In this document: one piece after another, positions 8,335 to 17,471 of the stretch | Numbering within the stretch: position 1 is the first letter of the stretch | Layout: each line of letters starts with the position of its first letter | DNA from: Vibrio sp. SNU_ST1 | GTDB taxonomy: Bacteria; Pseudomonadota; Gammaproteobacteria; Enterobacterales; Vibrionaceae | Reading direction: 5' to 3' | NCBI RefSeq assembly: GCF_030563405.1 | Contig: NZ_CP130748.1 | Location: forward strand, 2,170,001-2,234,000 | DNA length: 64,000 nt | Notes under the pieces: model-generated | Seen by the model: the letters and a program-made list of their open reading frames with translations, nothing else | What the model was told of the DNA's origin: nothing | Databases searched by the model: none | Program-made: the position numbers and the translations under genes

Positions 8335-9280
8335 ATATCATTACTCGTTAGGCGACCATGAGTTCCATGCTATCGTAAAAGCGATTAAATAAAATAATAT
8401 TCCCTCGTTTGACCTCGCAAGTTGAGACAGTAAGCCTCCTTCATACCGATCACTTTTGAAGGAGGGCCTAATCGATGAGTGACTCTCCTATAACAACAAA
8501 AAAATGCACAATTGTGTCGTTTGTCATGACACTGTGTTGAGTGTCATTAAGATATACATTTAAGTAACTAGCGCTACAGTATTTCACATCAAATCATCTA
8601 AGAAGTGCCTTTCTGACGGACAAAACTGATTATCGGCTCTATATGACTCCTCACTTATATTCATCACTCTTTCTATTGTAAAAAGCGCATAAAAATATTC
8701 ATTTCAACAAATTACTTGTTGATGCTTTTATTAGTCATTTCATTGATCCAAACCAATTTAACTCACGATGTTTTAAAGCCGAATTTGAGCGCCAGCAAAC
8801 AATTCGGCTTACCGATTTAGAGTGATAGTAACTCATCGTAATTACGATATTATCAAATCGTAATTCTGGGTAGATACCGCTCAAAACTCTTCCTATTATC
8901 CTGCTAACAAATCAATTCTTAGCCAAAACAGAATGCTGACAAATGTTTTACAACACTATGTCATTGCCATGGAAGAGCCCCTCGACAACCGAGGTATTAC
9001 ACGTAAAGAAGACAATAACTAAAAGAACGAGTCAAATATTTCGTTCAACAGTACATAGTCATTCAACCTGCGTTTCTGACTAACAATAAGAATTGGTTTG
9101 TAGGGAAGCATATTCGCTTCTTGATACCGAGAATCGGTTGTCTGGACTTAAATACCATCTATTACTTTTGTTTATTATGCGCACCAATCTACCCACATAA
9201 TAGACATCTACTTTTTAAGATGTCATTAAAGGTTACTCCTAGGCTGCAAATTCTCTCTTCTTATTGATGTAGGTTGAGAT
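8335..9280. other. 946-bp gene-free region with several inverted repeats
   Basis: No supportable protein gene was found on either strand. It contains four clear dyads: CCTCCTTC/GAAGGAGG at 8435-8465; ATGACACT/AGTGTCAT at 8526-8547; AAGCCGAATT/AATTCGGCTT at 8776-8810; AATTACGAT/ATCGTAATT at 8840-8865. The first two lie within 215 bp of the LysR start and could be regulator sites. The third resembles a terminator stem but lacks a long T-run. The best ORF, a 29-codon one at about 8932-9021, has no ribosome-binding site. An untranslated RNA here cannot be excluded. Confidence 0.6.
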
Positions 9281-9922
9281 ATGAACTTTATTAAAATCGT
9301 TTTCCAGAAAGTCTGGGCCGTTGTGATGGTCTTGATTAAATTCTGCCTGTTTATGGCGGTGATGTTTGCTGGTGCATGGGCTCTTGCACCATTAGGCACA
9401 ATCCATTCTAAAGACATCGACATGTCTCAATTCAACAATCATCCCAATGAAATGATGATGAACTTCTTCCAGATGGAGTCCTTCTCTGGTTACTTATTCT
9501 CAGTGACAATTGCTGTGGTATTAGCCGGTGTTTACGGTATGTGGCAGTTGCATGAACTGGGTGTGCATAAAGCAAAAGAGCACAAAAGCGCACACGTTCA
9601 AATCGTGTTTGCACTGTCACTTTGCGGACTCTTCATCAGCAAAACATTCTGGGTTATCGCCTTGGTTATCGCATTGGCGAACTGGAAACATATTGGTCAA
9701 TCACTGAGCGATGTGATTCGCCGCGGTGTACAGCCTAAACAAGACGCAACCAATTCAGAGGCTGCCGTAGTCCGCGTATCACCTGAAAAATCGGTAACAG
9801 AGCCGTCTCAAACAAAGCAATCTTCAGTAGAACAATCTTCAGAAGCTCAGTCTTCAAAAGCTAAGTCTTCAAAAGAAAAAACTCCAACAAAACCATCCCC
9901 TACAGAAAAAGAGGTCGCATAA
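9281..9922 (+). CDS. Inner-membrane protein with Ser/Lys-rich cytoplasmic tail, partner of HlyD-like adaptor
   Basis: A 213-residue protein with four hydrophobic segments (about residues 8-40, 65-88, 105-122, 124-135). A hydrophilic tail from about residue 145 contains repeated QSS/KSS units (EQSSEAQSSKAKSSKEK). It shares one base with the following HlyD-like gene (TAATG), so translation is coupled. The pairing of a small membrane protein with a lone membrane-fusion protein resembles the E. coli yibI-yibH pair; the exact family of this longer protein is not recognised. Confidence 0.75.
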   Translation: MNFIKIVFQKVWAVVMVLIKFCLFMAVMFAGAWALAPLGTIHSKDIDMSQFNNHPNEMMMNFFQMESFSGYLFSVTIAVVLAGVYGMWQLHELGVHKAKEHKSAHVQIVFALSLCGLFISKTFWVIALVIALANWKHIGQSLSDVIRRGVQPKQDATNSEAAVVRVSPEKSVTEPSQTKQSSVEQSSEAQSSKAKSSKEKTPTKPSPTEKEVA

Positions 9923-10911
9923 TGAAAGAGATGATGATTCCATACATCCTAATTGTATGGTCACTGTTTGCGACAGGCGCACTTAAGAAGAACTTCAAAA
10001 ACTACACATGGGCTGCCATTGGTGGTGTAACGATTCTTGCGCTATTAGCGGTTATCTCTCGCTTGTGGGCACCCGTTGATTTAACCAACTCAACCACAGT
10101 GAAAGCACCACACGCGGTGATGTCACCTATCTTTGGCCAGCAGATCGACAAAGTGCTTGTTGAGCACAACCAAATGGTTAAAGAAGGCGACATAATCTAC
10201 ACCCTCGTCGATATAAACTCTGCTGCTGACAAAGCGAAGATCGAATCTGAGATTGTTAAGAAAGAAGAACAGGTTAAACAGATGACGCGAGATCTTGAGC
10301 GTGCTGAAACATCACCGCAGATCTTTAATGCTCGTGATATTGAAAAGTACGATTCAGATCTTCGTGTACTGCACGCTGAACTTGTGTCGCTGAAAGCCGA
10401 TCTGCAAAAAGTAAACTGGGCGCAAGAGAAGAAAACCGTTAAAGCTGAGTTTGACGGTCAGGTATCGATAGTGAATATCGCTGAAGGTTCTGTCATGGGT
10501 AACATGCACCTCTACAACACCAGTAAAAAGTTCCTTGAGATGCGTATTTCAGACCAAACGTACGGCTATGTTCAAGTAGGAGATTTCGCTGAGTTCTTCG
10601 TTGATGCATATCCAGGGCACGTGTTCCGAGCAAAAGTACACAGCTTTAATGCAGGTACCGGAGAGTCGAGTATTTCTCCACTTCAAGGGCCACAAAGCGT
10701 CGGCCAACACGTAGTAAGAAACGGTAATGGTTTAGGCCGTACCATTGTACTTAAGATCATCGAACCAGAAGGTTACAACATCCCGATTGGTTCAACTGGC
10801 GCGGCTTGGATCTCGGCAGAGAAGCCACATCCGTTCTGGGGCTTCATTGATGTTATCGGTGCAGCAACGGTTCGCCTTCAATCTTACAAGTCATACTTAG
10901 GTGCTTGGTAA
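9922..10911 (+). CDS. HlyD/EmrA-like membrane fusion protein
   Basis: A 329-residue adaptor: two short hydrophobic segments in the first 55 residues anchor it. A biotinyl-lipoyl half motif follows (SPIFGQQIDKVLVEHNQMVKEGDIIYTL, about residues 73-100), then a coiled coil (about 105-170), the second lipoyl half (KTVKAEFDGQVSIVNIAEGSVM) and a beta-barrel domain. Such adaptors bridge an inner-membrane exporter and an outer-membrane channel. No RND, MFS or ABC pump or TolC-like gene is adjacent, so its partner is either the upstream membrane protein or encoded elsewhere. Confidence 0.88.
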   Translation: MKEMMIPYILIVWSLFATGALKKNFKNYTWAAIGGVTILALLAVISRLWAPVDLTNSTTVKAPHAVMSPIFGQQIDKVLVEHNQMVKEGDIIYTLVDINSAADKAKIESEIVKKEEQVKQMTRDLERAETSPQIFNARDIEKYDSDLRVLHAELVSLKADLQKVNWAQEKKTVKAEFDGQVSIVNIAEGSVMGNMHLYNTSKKFLEMRISDQTYGYVQVGDFAEFFVDAYPGHVFRAKVHSFNAGTGESSISPLQGPQSVGQHVVRNGNGLGRTIVLKIIEPEGYNIPIGSTGAAWISAEKPHPFWGFIDVIGAATVRLQSYKSYLGAW

Positions 10912-11522
10912 CACTTAACCGCTTAGTAATTTAAGCCCTTCGTAGCGACTAGACACTAGATAAATACTTACATCATTTAACAGCCACTAATTTCAAATTA
11001 ATGCCCTGAATTTCAGGGCATTTTTGTATCAGTCACAGCCAGAGAGTACGATGAATTCAACAACCTTAACTTTAGACTCTTTACCATCAAGGCTACGCTC
11101 ATACTGGCGGAATGGTTCTTAAGTAATGTACCAAATAATTACTTAAGTAGACTTAGTAAAGGATTATGGCACCACTTGAAGAAAAAATAATTTATTAATA
11201 TAAAAACAAACGATTGTTGGTTAACCATTTAATTATTACCCACCTCGTAAGTAAAGAAAAGTAAGTAGCCAATGTAAGCAAAGTAAGCTAGGTAATTAAA
11301 ATATCCAAACCCAACAAGGAAAAAGATGAAACCACTGACAATAGGTGTGGATTTCATGACACTCAGATTACAAACCAACAATAATTAACAAAAGATAAAA
11401 CAAAACAACAATTATTTAAATATTTGTTAATTATCCGTAAAAGTGACCAAATTGATATTTATACAGAAAAGGATATAACATGCTGGATTCAACAATAACT
11501 ATCTAGAATACATTGAGTCAAA
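10912..11522. other. 611-bp AT-rich intergenic region
   Basis: Begins with the terminator of the adaptor operon, then an AT-rich tract. A perfect 10-bp inverted repeat CTTAAGTAAT/ATTACTTAAG with a 10-base spacer is at 11118-11147. A 20-codon ORF at 11326-11388 follows an AAGGA sequence, but I see nothing else in its favour. Confidence 0.55.
11000..11025 (+). terminator. Terminator of the membrane protein/HlyD operon
   Basis: Perfect 10-bp stem AATGCCCTGA/TCAGGGCATT with a 3-base loop, then TTT. Confidence 0.8.
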
Positions 11523-12242
11523 ATGAAAAGAAAATTATTACTAGCTACTTTAGCGCTAGCTGTTTTATCTGGCTGTAACAAAAAAGACGAAGCTAAAGCT
11601 CCGGTAAAACAGAAAAAAGCACCAATCTACAACACAGATATAACATTTTTGAATAGCGCAGCAGACCCCGTATCTCTAGATATAGAAAACCTGTTAAGAA
11701 CTGCAATTTACGCAACGTATGAACGCTCTGAGTATCTTAAACCAGTCATTGGAGATATTTGGAAATATTCCAACAGTGGCTTTGCCTTTAAGCACTTTAC
11801 GGACAATGGTACTGCAGAGAAAGAATATACACTGCCAGACGGAAACAAAATATTCGTTACTGTTTCAAGATTTGACCAATCAGGCTTCAATATGTCTGTA
11901 ACCTCTGACGTAATCACCAAACCAATGCCAATTAATGTTATTGAAAAATCAGAGGGTGTATACCAAAAAACAGATGTTGGCGTTTATGGTGAAAAAATCG
12001 ATATAAACTTCGATATCAAATCAGATGGCCATTACGCTTCCTCTACAGGGCTTAAGGGGCAAAATTTCAACTTATCGAGAAAGAAAGATTCAACACTATT
12101 AACTGTTGTAGGAACAAATATTGATGAAATAAACCTGAACTATAACTATAATAAACAAGAAGTTGACTTTCTTGTTAATAGTACTCCTGCGGTTGCTATT
12201 CATTACACTTACAATCAATCTACAGATACACTAACCAAATAA
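11523..12242 (+). CDS. Putative lipoprotein of unknown function, 239 aa
   Basis: A type II signal peptide with lipobox LSGC (cysteine at residue 18) is followed by a lysine-rich linker and a beta-rich domain of about 200 residues with many Asn, Asp and Lys. The +2 residue is Asn, so retention rule of thumb does not clearly indicate inner membrane. The gene is noticeably AT-rich compared with its neighbours and sits alone between two terminators, suggesting recent acquisition. I do not recognise the family. Confidence 0.7.
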   Translation: MKRKLLLATLALAVLSGCNKKDEAKAPVKQKKAPIYNTDITFLNSAADPVSLDIENLLRTAIYATYERSEYLKPVIGDIWKYSNSGFAFKHFTDNGTAEKEYTLPDGNKIFVTVSRFDQSGFNMSVTSDVITKPMPINVIEKSEGVYQKTDVGVYGEKIDINFDIKSDGHYASSTGLKGQNFNLSRKKDSTLLTVVGTNIDEINLNYNYNKQEVDFLVNSTPAVAIHYTYNQSTDTLTK

Positions 12243-12313
12243 TCGTAACTCTTTATTCGAAACAATATATCGAATGAAGTGTAGCGCGATTTAGTGTGCA
12301 TAAAGTTAGAGAA

Positions 12314-12342
12314 AAGAACACCTCCCATAAGGAGGTGTTCTT
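12314..12342. terminator. Bidirectional terminator
   Basis: Perfect 12-bp stem (AAGAACACCTCC and its complement) with a 5-base loop lies between the convergent lipoprotein and RND genes. Confidence 0.75.
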
Positions 12343-12411
12343 CGTTATTAATCCAACGGGTCTCTACAAAGGCTTTTTCGTGAAATCACCAATAAGCCAG
12401 CTAAAGATAAC

Positions 12412-15400
12412 TTATGCAGCTTGAGTCGCGATGGTTTTACGTTGATTTTTGGTCATCAAGTGATAAACCACAGGCACAAAGTAGAATGAAATAAGCGTGG
12501 TTAACACGGTTCCACCAACAATAGCGACCGCAAACGGAGGCCAGAAACCACCACCAGCAATGATCAATGGCATGAAGCCACCAACAGTTGTAATTGTGGT
12601 CGAACTGATATGTCGAGTACACGACATTACCGCCTCGACTACCGCATCCACATTACCTGATGAGGCTTGTTCATCCAATTTCAGCTCCGTCAAAATCACG
12701 ATGGCGGCATTGATCGCCAAGCCTGCAATACCAAGCATTGCGATGATCACCGTAAAGCCGAACGGATAACCGAAAATCCAAACAGACAACAATCCTAGAC
12801 CACCAGCCAATCCTGCTACCATGAAGATGATGCTGCTCATTCGAAACGAATTGAACGACATCACTACCACCAACACCATCAATACCACCACGACTGCGAC
12901 ATTCGAGATCAGGCTGTTGACTGAATTATCTCGTTCAGCGGATTCACCACCAAAACCAATCGTGTAACCTGATGGCATCTGATAGCTTTCTAAACGTTTT
13001 TGGAATTCATTAAGTACCGTTTGAGGTAAGACACCCGCTTCAATGTAACCCTCGATGGTATTAACACGCTGCCCATTACGACGAGTAATCGCACCACGGC
13101 TTGTCGTTAATTCAAGCTCAGCTAAAGTAGAAACATTGATACCGGTTGAGTACACCTCAGAGCTTATCGGCAAGCGAATATTACTCAAATGCGCCAAGTT
13201 TTCACGCGCGTCATCCGCAACTCGAACACGGATTGGTACAGATTCACTGCCCTCAATTACCGAGCCGCTTTCACGACCAGTCAGCGTGGTTTGCAACATG
13301 CCCGCAAACTGATTGAGTGAAATTCCGTTAAGTTTTGCGGTGTCTTCATCGACCTTCAACCACACCTTTGGCGTACCCGGTTGCAGCGTTTCCCTTGTGT
13401 GAGTGACATGAGGAACTCCTGCCAGAATCAATCGCACATCCTCACCAATCGCTTTCAACGTATCGAGGTTTTCACCATACACACGCAGTTCAACGGGCGC
13501 GGTAAATGGAGGCCCTTGGTTCAGTTTACGCACCAAGATCTGCGCCTGTGGTACTTCTTTATCTAGCACCTTTTGAAGTTCTGGAATTAGCGCATTGGCT
13601 TGTTCAAAGTTTTCTGTTTTCACCATTGCTTGCGAGAAGTACGGCGCGTTGTTTTGCCTTGCTTGCAAGTTGTAATAAAAAGATGGGAAGTTAGCGCCCA
13701 CTAGCCAATCAATGCGCTCCACTTCTGGATAGCGATGAATGATATCGTCTATTTTCTCAGAGATATTCTTGGTCGCATAAATGCTTGCTTGAGGCGGCAT
13801 GTACACCTGAATCTCAAACATATCTCGGTCTGATGGCGGGAAGAATTGCTCTGTCAGCTGAGACATACTCCAGTAACCGGTAAACGGTACCAATAACACA
13901 AGAGCTATAGTGATGATTGGATGCGTCACACCAAATCGAACAGAAGATGAGAACCAACGTGTTAATGCTGGGATTCTTAAGCCCGTCATGTACCAATGGT
14001 GTTGACCTTTCTTATCGACATCACTGAGTTGCTTGGGCAGTAGCTTAGTCGCCAAGCCTGCGATTAAGGTGTGCGAGATAATGTAAGAACCGATCAACGA
14101 GAAAGAAACGGTAATCGCTATACCACCGACAAACTCACCCGATGCACCCGGCATCAAGATAATCGGGGCAAACGCCAATACGGTGGTTAAGGTTGAGCCT
14201 AATAACGGCACCCATAAATGCTTCAATGCATTCATGGTCGCTTCCGCTCGGTGCTGCCCTTTCAAACGATACGCTTGAATGGTATCGACCATCACCACCG
14301 CGTTATCGACCATGATCCCGAGCGCCACAATTAAGCCCGTCACCGACATCTGGTTAATCGGCAGACCGGTCATTTTCATAACTGACAGGGTTAATAATGA
14401 GGTTAACGGCAGGGAAATCGCGACTAAGATCGCTGCACGCACGCCTAAAGTGACAAACAGAACAACCAAAATCAGACCAAAGCCGATCATCAAGCTCTTG
14501 CCTAAATCGTCTAAGCGAGTCTCGGTATAACCTTGCTGATTAAAGAGCACTGTCACCTTAACGTTACTTGGTAACTCTTGCTCAAACTTGCCAATCAGAG
14601 CGTTAGCTCGTGACGTCCAGTTATCGACTCGCAGATCAGGATGCATTCTTGCCGCGACAATCACACCCGGCTCACCATCGATAATGGCAATCTGATCTTG
14701 AGGGGTTTTCTCACCACGTTTCACCGAAGCAATGTCTTCCATACGGATAATGTGACCATTGCTGTCGGTGGCAATTGGCACTTGCTTGATACGCTCAATA
14801 GAGTCCAGTTCAGACTCAATTTCCAAGCCAAAACGGGAATAAGCACTCACCAATTCACCCGCAGAGTTTTTCGCATCGGCCCCTTCTAGCGACTCAGCAA
14901 TATTGGTACTTGAACGCCCTAACGCCGATGCGTCCGCAGTACGTAAACTGATTTGAATCTCTTCTTGTGGCATCCCATATTCATCAACGAATTCAGTGCC
15001 CGACAAGGTTCTTAATCGCTTGGCGAGCTCTTTGGCATAACGGCCGAGGGTTAATCGATCTGGCTCGCCTGCACCAGACCAAGTCAGAGAAGCAATGGTC
15101 GTGAAAGCGTAGGTATGGTCACTGTCGAGATCGGGAGAATGCGAACCCGCAGGTAATATGGATTCGATGTCAGATAGTTTGTCACGCGCTTGCGACCAAA
15201 CCGGTTCTGGCTCGGTGATAGTGTCATTCAATTCTAACGTGACAATAGACACGCTCGGCCTTGAGGTTGAACTCACGAGTTTAACTTCACTCAACTCACG
15301 CAACTTGTTCTCAATCACCTCAGTGACTAGCGTTTCTACACGTTCTGCGCTGGCTCCGGGAAAGCTGGTTGTGATGTTGGCGTAACGGTTGATGATCACC

Positions 15401-15510
15401 GGGTCTTCTGCACGCGGCAGCGTCATGAACGCAGAAATACCACTCACCATCAGCAGCGCTGTCATCAAGATGAGCAGTCGCGTATTGGAAATAGTCTCTA
15501 TAATTTTCAT
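12412..15510 (-). CDS. RND family efflux pump, inner-membrane permease
   Basis: A 1032-residue AcrB/HAE1-like pump with the standard twelve membrane helices and two large periplasmic loops. N-terminal helix at residues 10-28. Transmembrane helix 4 reads ALGIMVDNAVVMVD (near residue 400); the proton-relay pair that is Asp-Asp in AcrB is Asp-Asn here, a variation known in one branch of RND pumps. It follows its lipoprotein adaptor after an 8-bp gap and belongs to the same operon. A TetR-type regulator is divergent. The substrate is probably a drug, dye or detergent, but the sequence does not say which. Confidence 0.93.
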   Translation of the reverse strand: MKIIETISNTRLLILMTALLMVSGISAFMTLPRAEDPVIINRYANITTSFPGASAERVETLVTEVIENKLRELSEVKLVSSTSRPSVSIVTLELNDTITEPEPVWSQARDKLSDIESILPAGSHSPDLDSDHTYAFTTIASLTWSGAGEPDRLTLGRYAKELAKRLRTLSGTEFVDEYGMPQEEIQISLRTADASALGRSSTNIAESLEGADAKNSAGELVSAYSRFGLEIESELDSIERIKQVPIATDSNGHIIRMEDIASVKRGEKTPQDQIAIIDGEPGVIVAARMHPDLRVDNWTSRANALIGKFEQELPSNVKVTVLFNQQGYTETRLDDLGKSLMIGFGLILVVLFVTLGVRAAILVAISLPLTSLLTLSVMKMTGLPINQMSVTGLIVALGIMVDNAVVMVDTIQAYRLKGQHRAEATMNALKHLWVPLLGSTLTTVLAFAPIILMPGASGEFVGGIAITVSFSLIGSYIISHTLIAGLATKLLPKQLSDVDKKGQHHWYMTGLRIPALTRWFSSSVRFGVTHPIITIALVLLVPFTGYWSMSQLTEQFFPPSDRDMFEIQVYMPPQASIYATKNISEKIDDIIHRYPEVERIDWLVGANFPSFYYNLQARQNNAPYFSQAMVKTENFEQANALIPELQKVLDKEVPQAQILVRKLNQGPPFTAPVELRVYGENLDTLKAIGEDVRLILAGVPHVTHTRETLQPGTPKVWLKVDEDTAKLNGISLNQFAGMLQTTLTGRESGSVIEGSESVPIRVRVADDARENLAHLSNIRLPISSEVYSTGINVSTLAELELTTSRGAITRRNGQRVNTIEGYIEAGVLPQTVLNEFQKRLESYQMPSGYTIGFGGESAERDNSVNSLISNVAVVVVLMVLVVVMSFNSFRMSSIIFMVAGLAGGLGLLSVWIFGYPFGFTVIIAMLGIAGLAINAAIVILTELKLDEQASSGNVDAVVEAVMSCTRHISSTTITTVGGFMPLIIAGGGFWPPFAVAIVGGTVLTTLISFYFVPVVYHLMTKNQRKTIATQAA

Positions 15511-15518
15511 ACTATTAC

Positions 15519-16631
15519 CTACTCAGCTACGCTGACTGGCTTCACGATTTGACCAGGAACCAAGCGATGTAAACCACTTGCGATCACCTGTTCGCCATCC
15601 TCGATTGCACCACTCACATACGCTTGTTGATTGTTAGCAAACAACACCTGAACACTTCGTCGTTCAACTTTGTTGCCTTCACCAATGACAAAGATGTTCC
15701 ACACACCGCGCAAACCATCAATCAAACCGGTTAATGGCACCCAGTAACCTTGGTCATCAATCTGTTCATCAAACTGAAGATAGGCAAGTTGCCCTTCCAA
15801 TACCGAAGATTGCTCGGGGAACAGATAACGTAAGCCGACGCTGCGGGATTGTGTGTCGACCATTGCGCCCGGATTCAACAGGCTCACAGCAAAATCCTCT
15901 CGCCCGACTCGAATACTTGGTGCGGAAAGTGAAGTCACCTTTTTCATTTGATGAGCAGGAATACCGATGAAGGCCTCTTTGCCCTCAGAAGCGAGCAGTG
16001 TAAGAGTTGGATTCCCTACATTCACCACATCTCCAAGCGAGACAAAACGGGTTGCGATGGTGCCAGAATAAGGAGCAAGAACTGTCGATTTCACTAGCTT
16101 CAATTGATTGCCTTTTACTGAAGCATCAATACGCAGCAAGTTCGCCTGCAATACACGTTGTTCACTAGTAAGAGAATCAATCTCAGCCTCGGCACTGAAG
16201 CCCTTTGCTTTCAGTGAGCGTTGACGTTTCAGGTTTGCCGCCACAAGGCTCAGTTGTGCTTTGACTTCTTCAGCTTGCGCTTTCTGTTGGCTCGATTCAG
16301 TCTGCAACAGCTGGGTGTCTAACCGGATTAAGGGTTGACCTTCGGTTACTGTGTCACCGACATCCACCAGAATCTCGTTTACTTTACCCGCCAATTCAAA
16401 ACCAAGATTCGCCTGTTGCCCTGCTTTTACCACACCAACATATTCACGCTGTACCGCATAAGAGGAAGATTGCACCAAGGCCATCGTTTCCACGGTTAAA
16501 ATGGTTTGGACGCTCGAAGTCGTTTCAGTGGTTGAATCAACCGACTCTTGGGCCTGTTCCTTTTCGCCACATCCAACAAGAAAAGCCGACAACGCCACTG
16601 CCACTGCGCTTCCCTTCATCAATTTATACAT
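15519..16631 (-). CDS. RND efflux periplasmic adaptor (lipoprotein)
   Basis: A 370-residue membrane-fusion protein with lipobox LVGC (cysteine at about residue 21). Order: lipoyl half (GVVKAGQQANLGFELAGKV), alpha-hairpin (about 105-170), second lipoyl half (LAPYSGTIATRFVSLGDVV), beta-barrel and membrane-proximal domains ending in GLHRLVPGQIVKPV. The ATG at 16631 is chosen because AGGAAC lies 7 bases upstream and gives a normal lipoprotein signal. A longer reading to 16682 would run into the operator palindrome. First gene of the pump operon. Confidence 0.92.
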   Translation of the reverse strand: MYKLMKGSAVAVALSAFLVGCGEKEQAQESVDSTTETTSSVQTILTVETMALVQSSSYAVQREYVGVVKAGQQANLGFELAGKVNEILVDVGDTVTEGQPLIRLDTQLLQTESSQQKAQAEEVKAQLSLVAANLKRQRSLKAKGFSAEAEIDSLTSEQRVLQANLLRIDASVKGNQLKLVKSTVLAPYSGTIATRFVSLGDVVNVGNPTLTLLASEGKEAFIGIPAHQMKKVTSLSAPSIRVGREDFAVSLLNPGAMVDTQSRSVGLRYLFPEQSSVLEGQLAYLQFDEQIDDQGYWVPLTGLIDGLRGVWNIFVIGEGNKVERRSVQVLFANNQQAYVSGAIEDGEQVIASGLHRLVPGQIVKPVSVAE

Positions 16632-16681
16632 ACGTACTGTTCCTATGCGGTACTCAATTATGTTCTTTTTTAGACTAACCA

Positions 16682-16708
16682 AATCAAACTAGACTGTCTA
16701 GTTTGATT
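16682..16708. promoter_or_regulatory. 27-bp perfect palindrome, TetR operator of the RND operon
   Basis: Arms of 13 bp (AATCAAACTAGAC and its complement) flank a single central T. It lies 51 bp upstream of the adaptor start and 127 bp upstream of the divergent tetR-family start. TetR regulators typically bind such symmetric sites between divergent genes; binding of this regulator is inferred from position. Confidence 0.85.
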
Positions 16709-16834
16709 GTGTTAAAAATAAGTTTCATCATTAATGATTGATAAAACCATCACAAAAAGCATAATGCTTAGCGCAGAACGAAATGCATTGAACTGAGCAA
16801 CACCAAGTACCAAGCAAGTAACGAGAAACAGCAC

Positions 16835-17449
16835 GTGACTAAAATCATCAAGAGTGAACAGAAGAGATCTCAGATCTTAACCGCAGCAAGCCAACTTTTC
16901 TCTGATCATGGCTTCAAGATCAATATGGATCAGATAGCCAAAGCAGCGAACGTTTCTAAGCAAACGGTCTACTCCCACTTTAAAAACAAAGACGAACTTT
17001 TCGAAACCTGCATGCAAACCAGATGTGCGGAGCGAGAACTCAGTCCTGCTGCCTTTGATATGAATGCCACTTTGGAAGAAGAATTGGTGAAGTTTGGTGT
17101 GAAGTTTCAAGATTTGTTACTTGATGAGCAATCTAGACAAACCTTCCAAAATGCCATTAGCCAAGCGAATACGCATCCAGAGATCGCCTCAATCTATTTA
17201 GAAACTGGGCCACAGAAGACCACTAAGTTACTCGCTGATTATTTGCAGTCGAAAATAGATTCGGGTGACTTAGCGCTTGCAACATCAAGTTCACCGATCA
17301 TTGCTGCACGACAATTGTTACTGATGTTTCATGGTAAGTCGGCTTATTGGGCATTCTTCGGACACGACAGCGGCGAGTCTGATAATGAAAGACTGAATTA
17401 CACGCGTGAATGTGTTGCACTATTCTTAAACGGCAACCAACCTCGCTAG
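16835..17449 (+). CDS. TetR family repressor of the RND pump
   Basis: A 204-residue regulator: the HTH domain at residues 10-56 reads ILTAASQLFSDHGFKINMDQ and NVSKQTVYSHFKNKDELF, typical of TetR. The C-terminal domain (AefR-like by eye) contains RQTFQNAISQANTHPEIA. Start is a GTG at 16835. It is divergent from the pump operon across the 27-bp palindrome, the standard layout for local repression relieved by a pump substrate. Confidence 0.92.
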   Translation: MTKIIKSEQKRSQILTAASQLFSDHGFKINMDQIAKAANVSKQTVYSHFKNKDELFETCMQTRCAERELSPAAFDMNATLEEELVKFGVKFQDLLLDEQSRQTFQNAISQANTHPEIASIYLETGPQKTTKLLADYLQSKIDSGDLALATSSSPIIAARQLLLMFHGKSAYWAFFGHDSGESDNERLNYTRECVALFLNGNQPR

Positions 17450-17471
17450 TTTGAGCCCAAATGAATGAAGG

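Noticed and set aside
8932..9021. A 29-codon ORF in the gap before the HlyD pair
   Set aside because: No ribosome-binding site, no coding-like neighbours and short; chance ORFs of this size are common.
11326..11388. A 20-codon ORF after AAGGA in the AT-rich region before the 239-aa lipoprotein
   Set aside because: Too short, and the ribosome-binding site is the only support.
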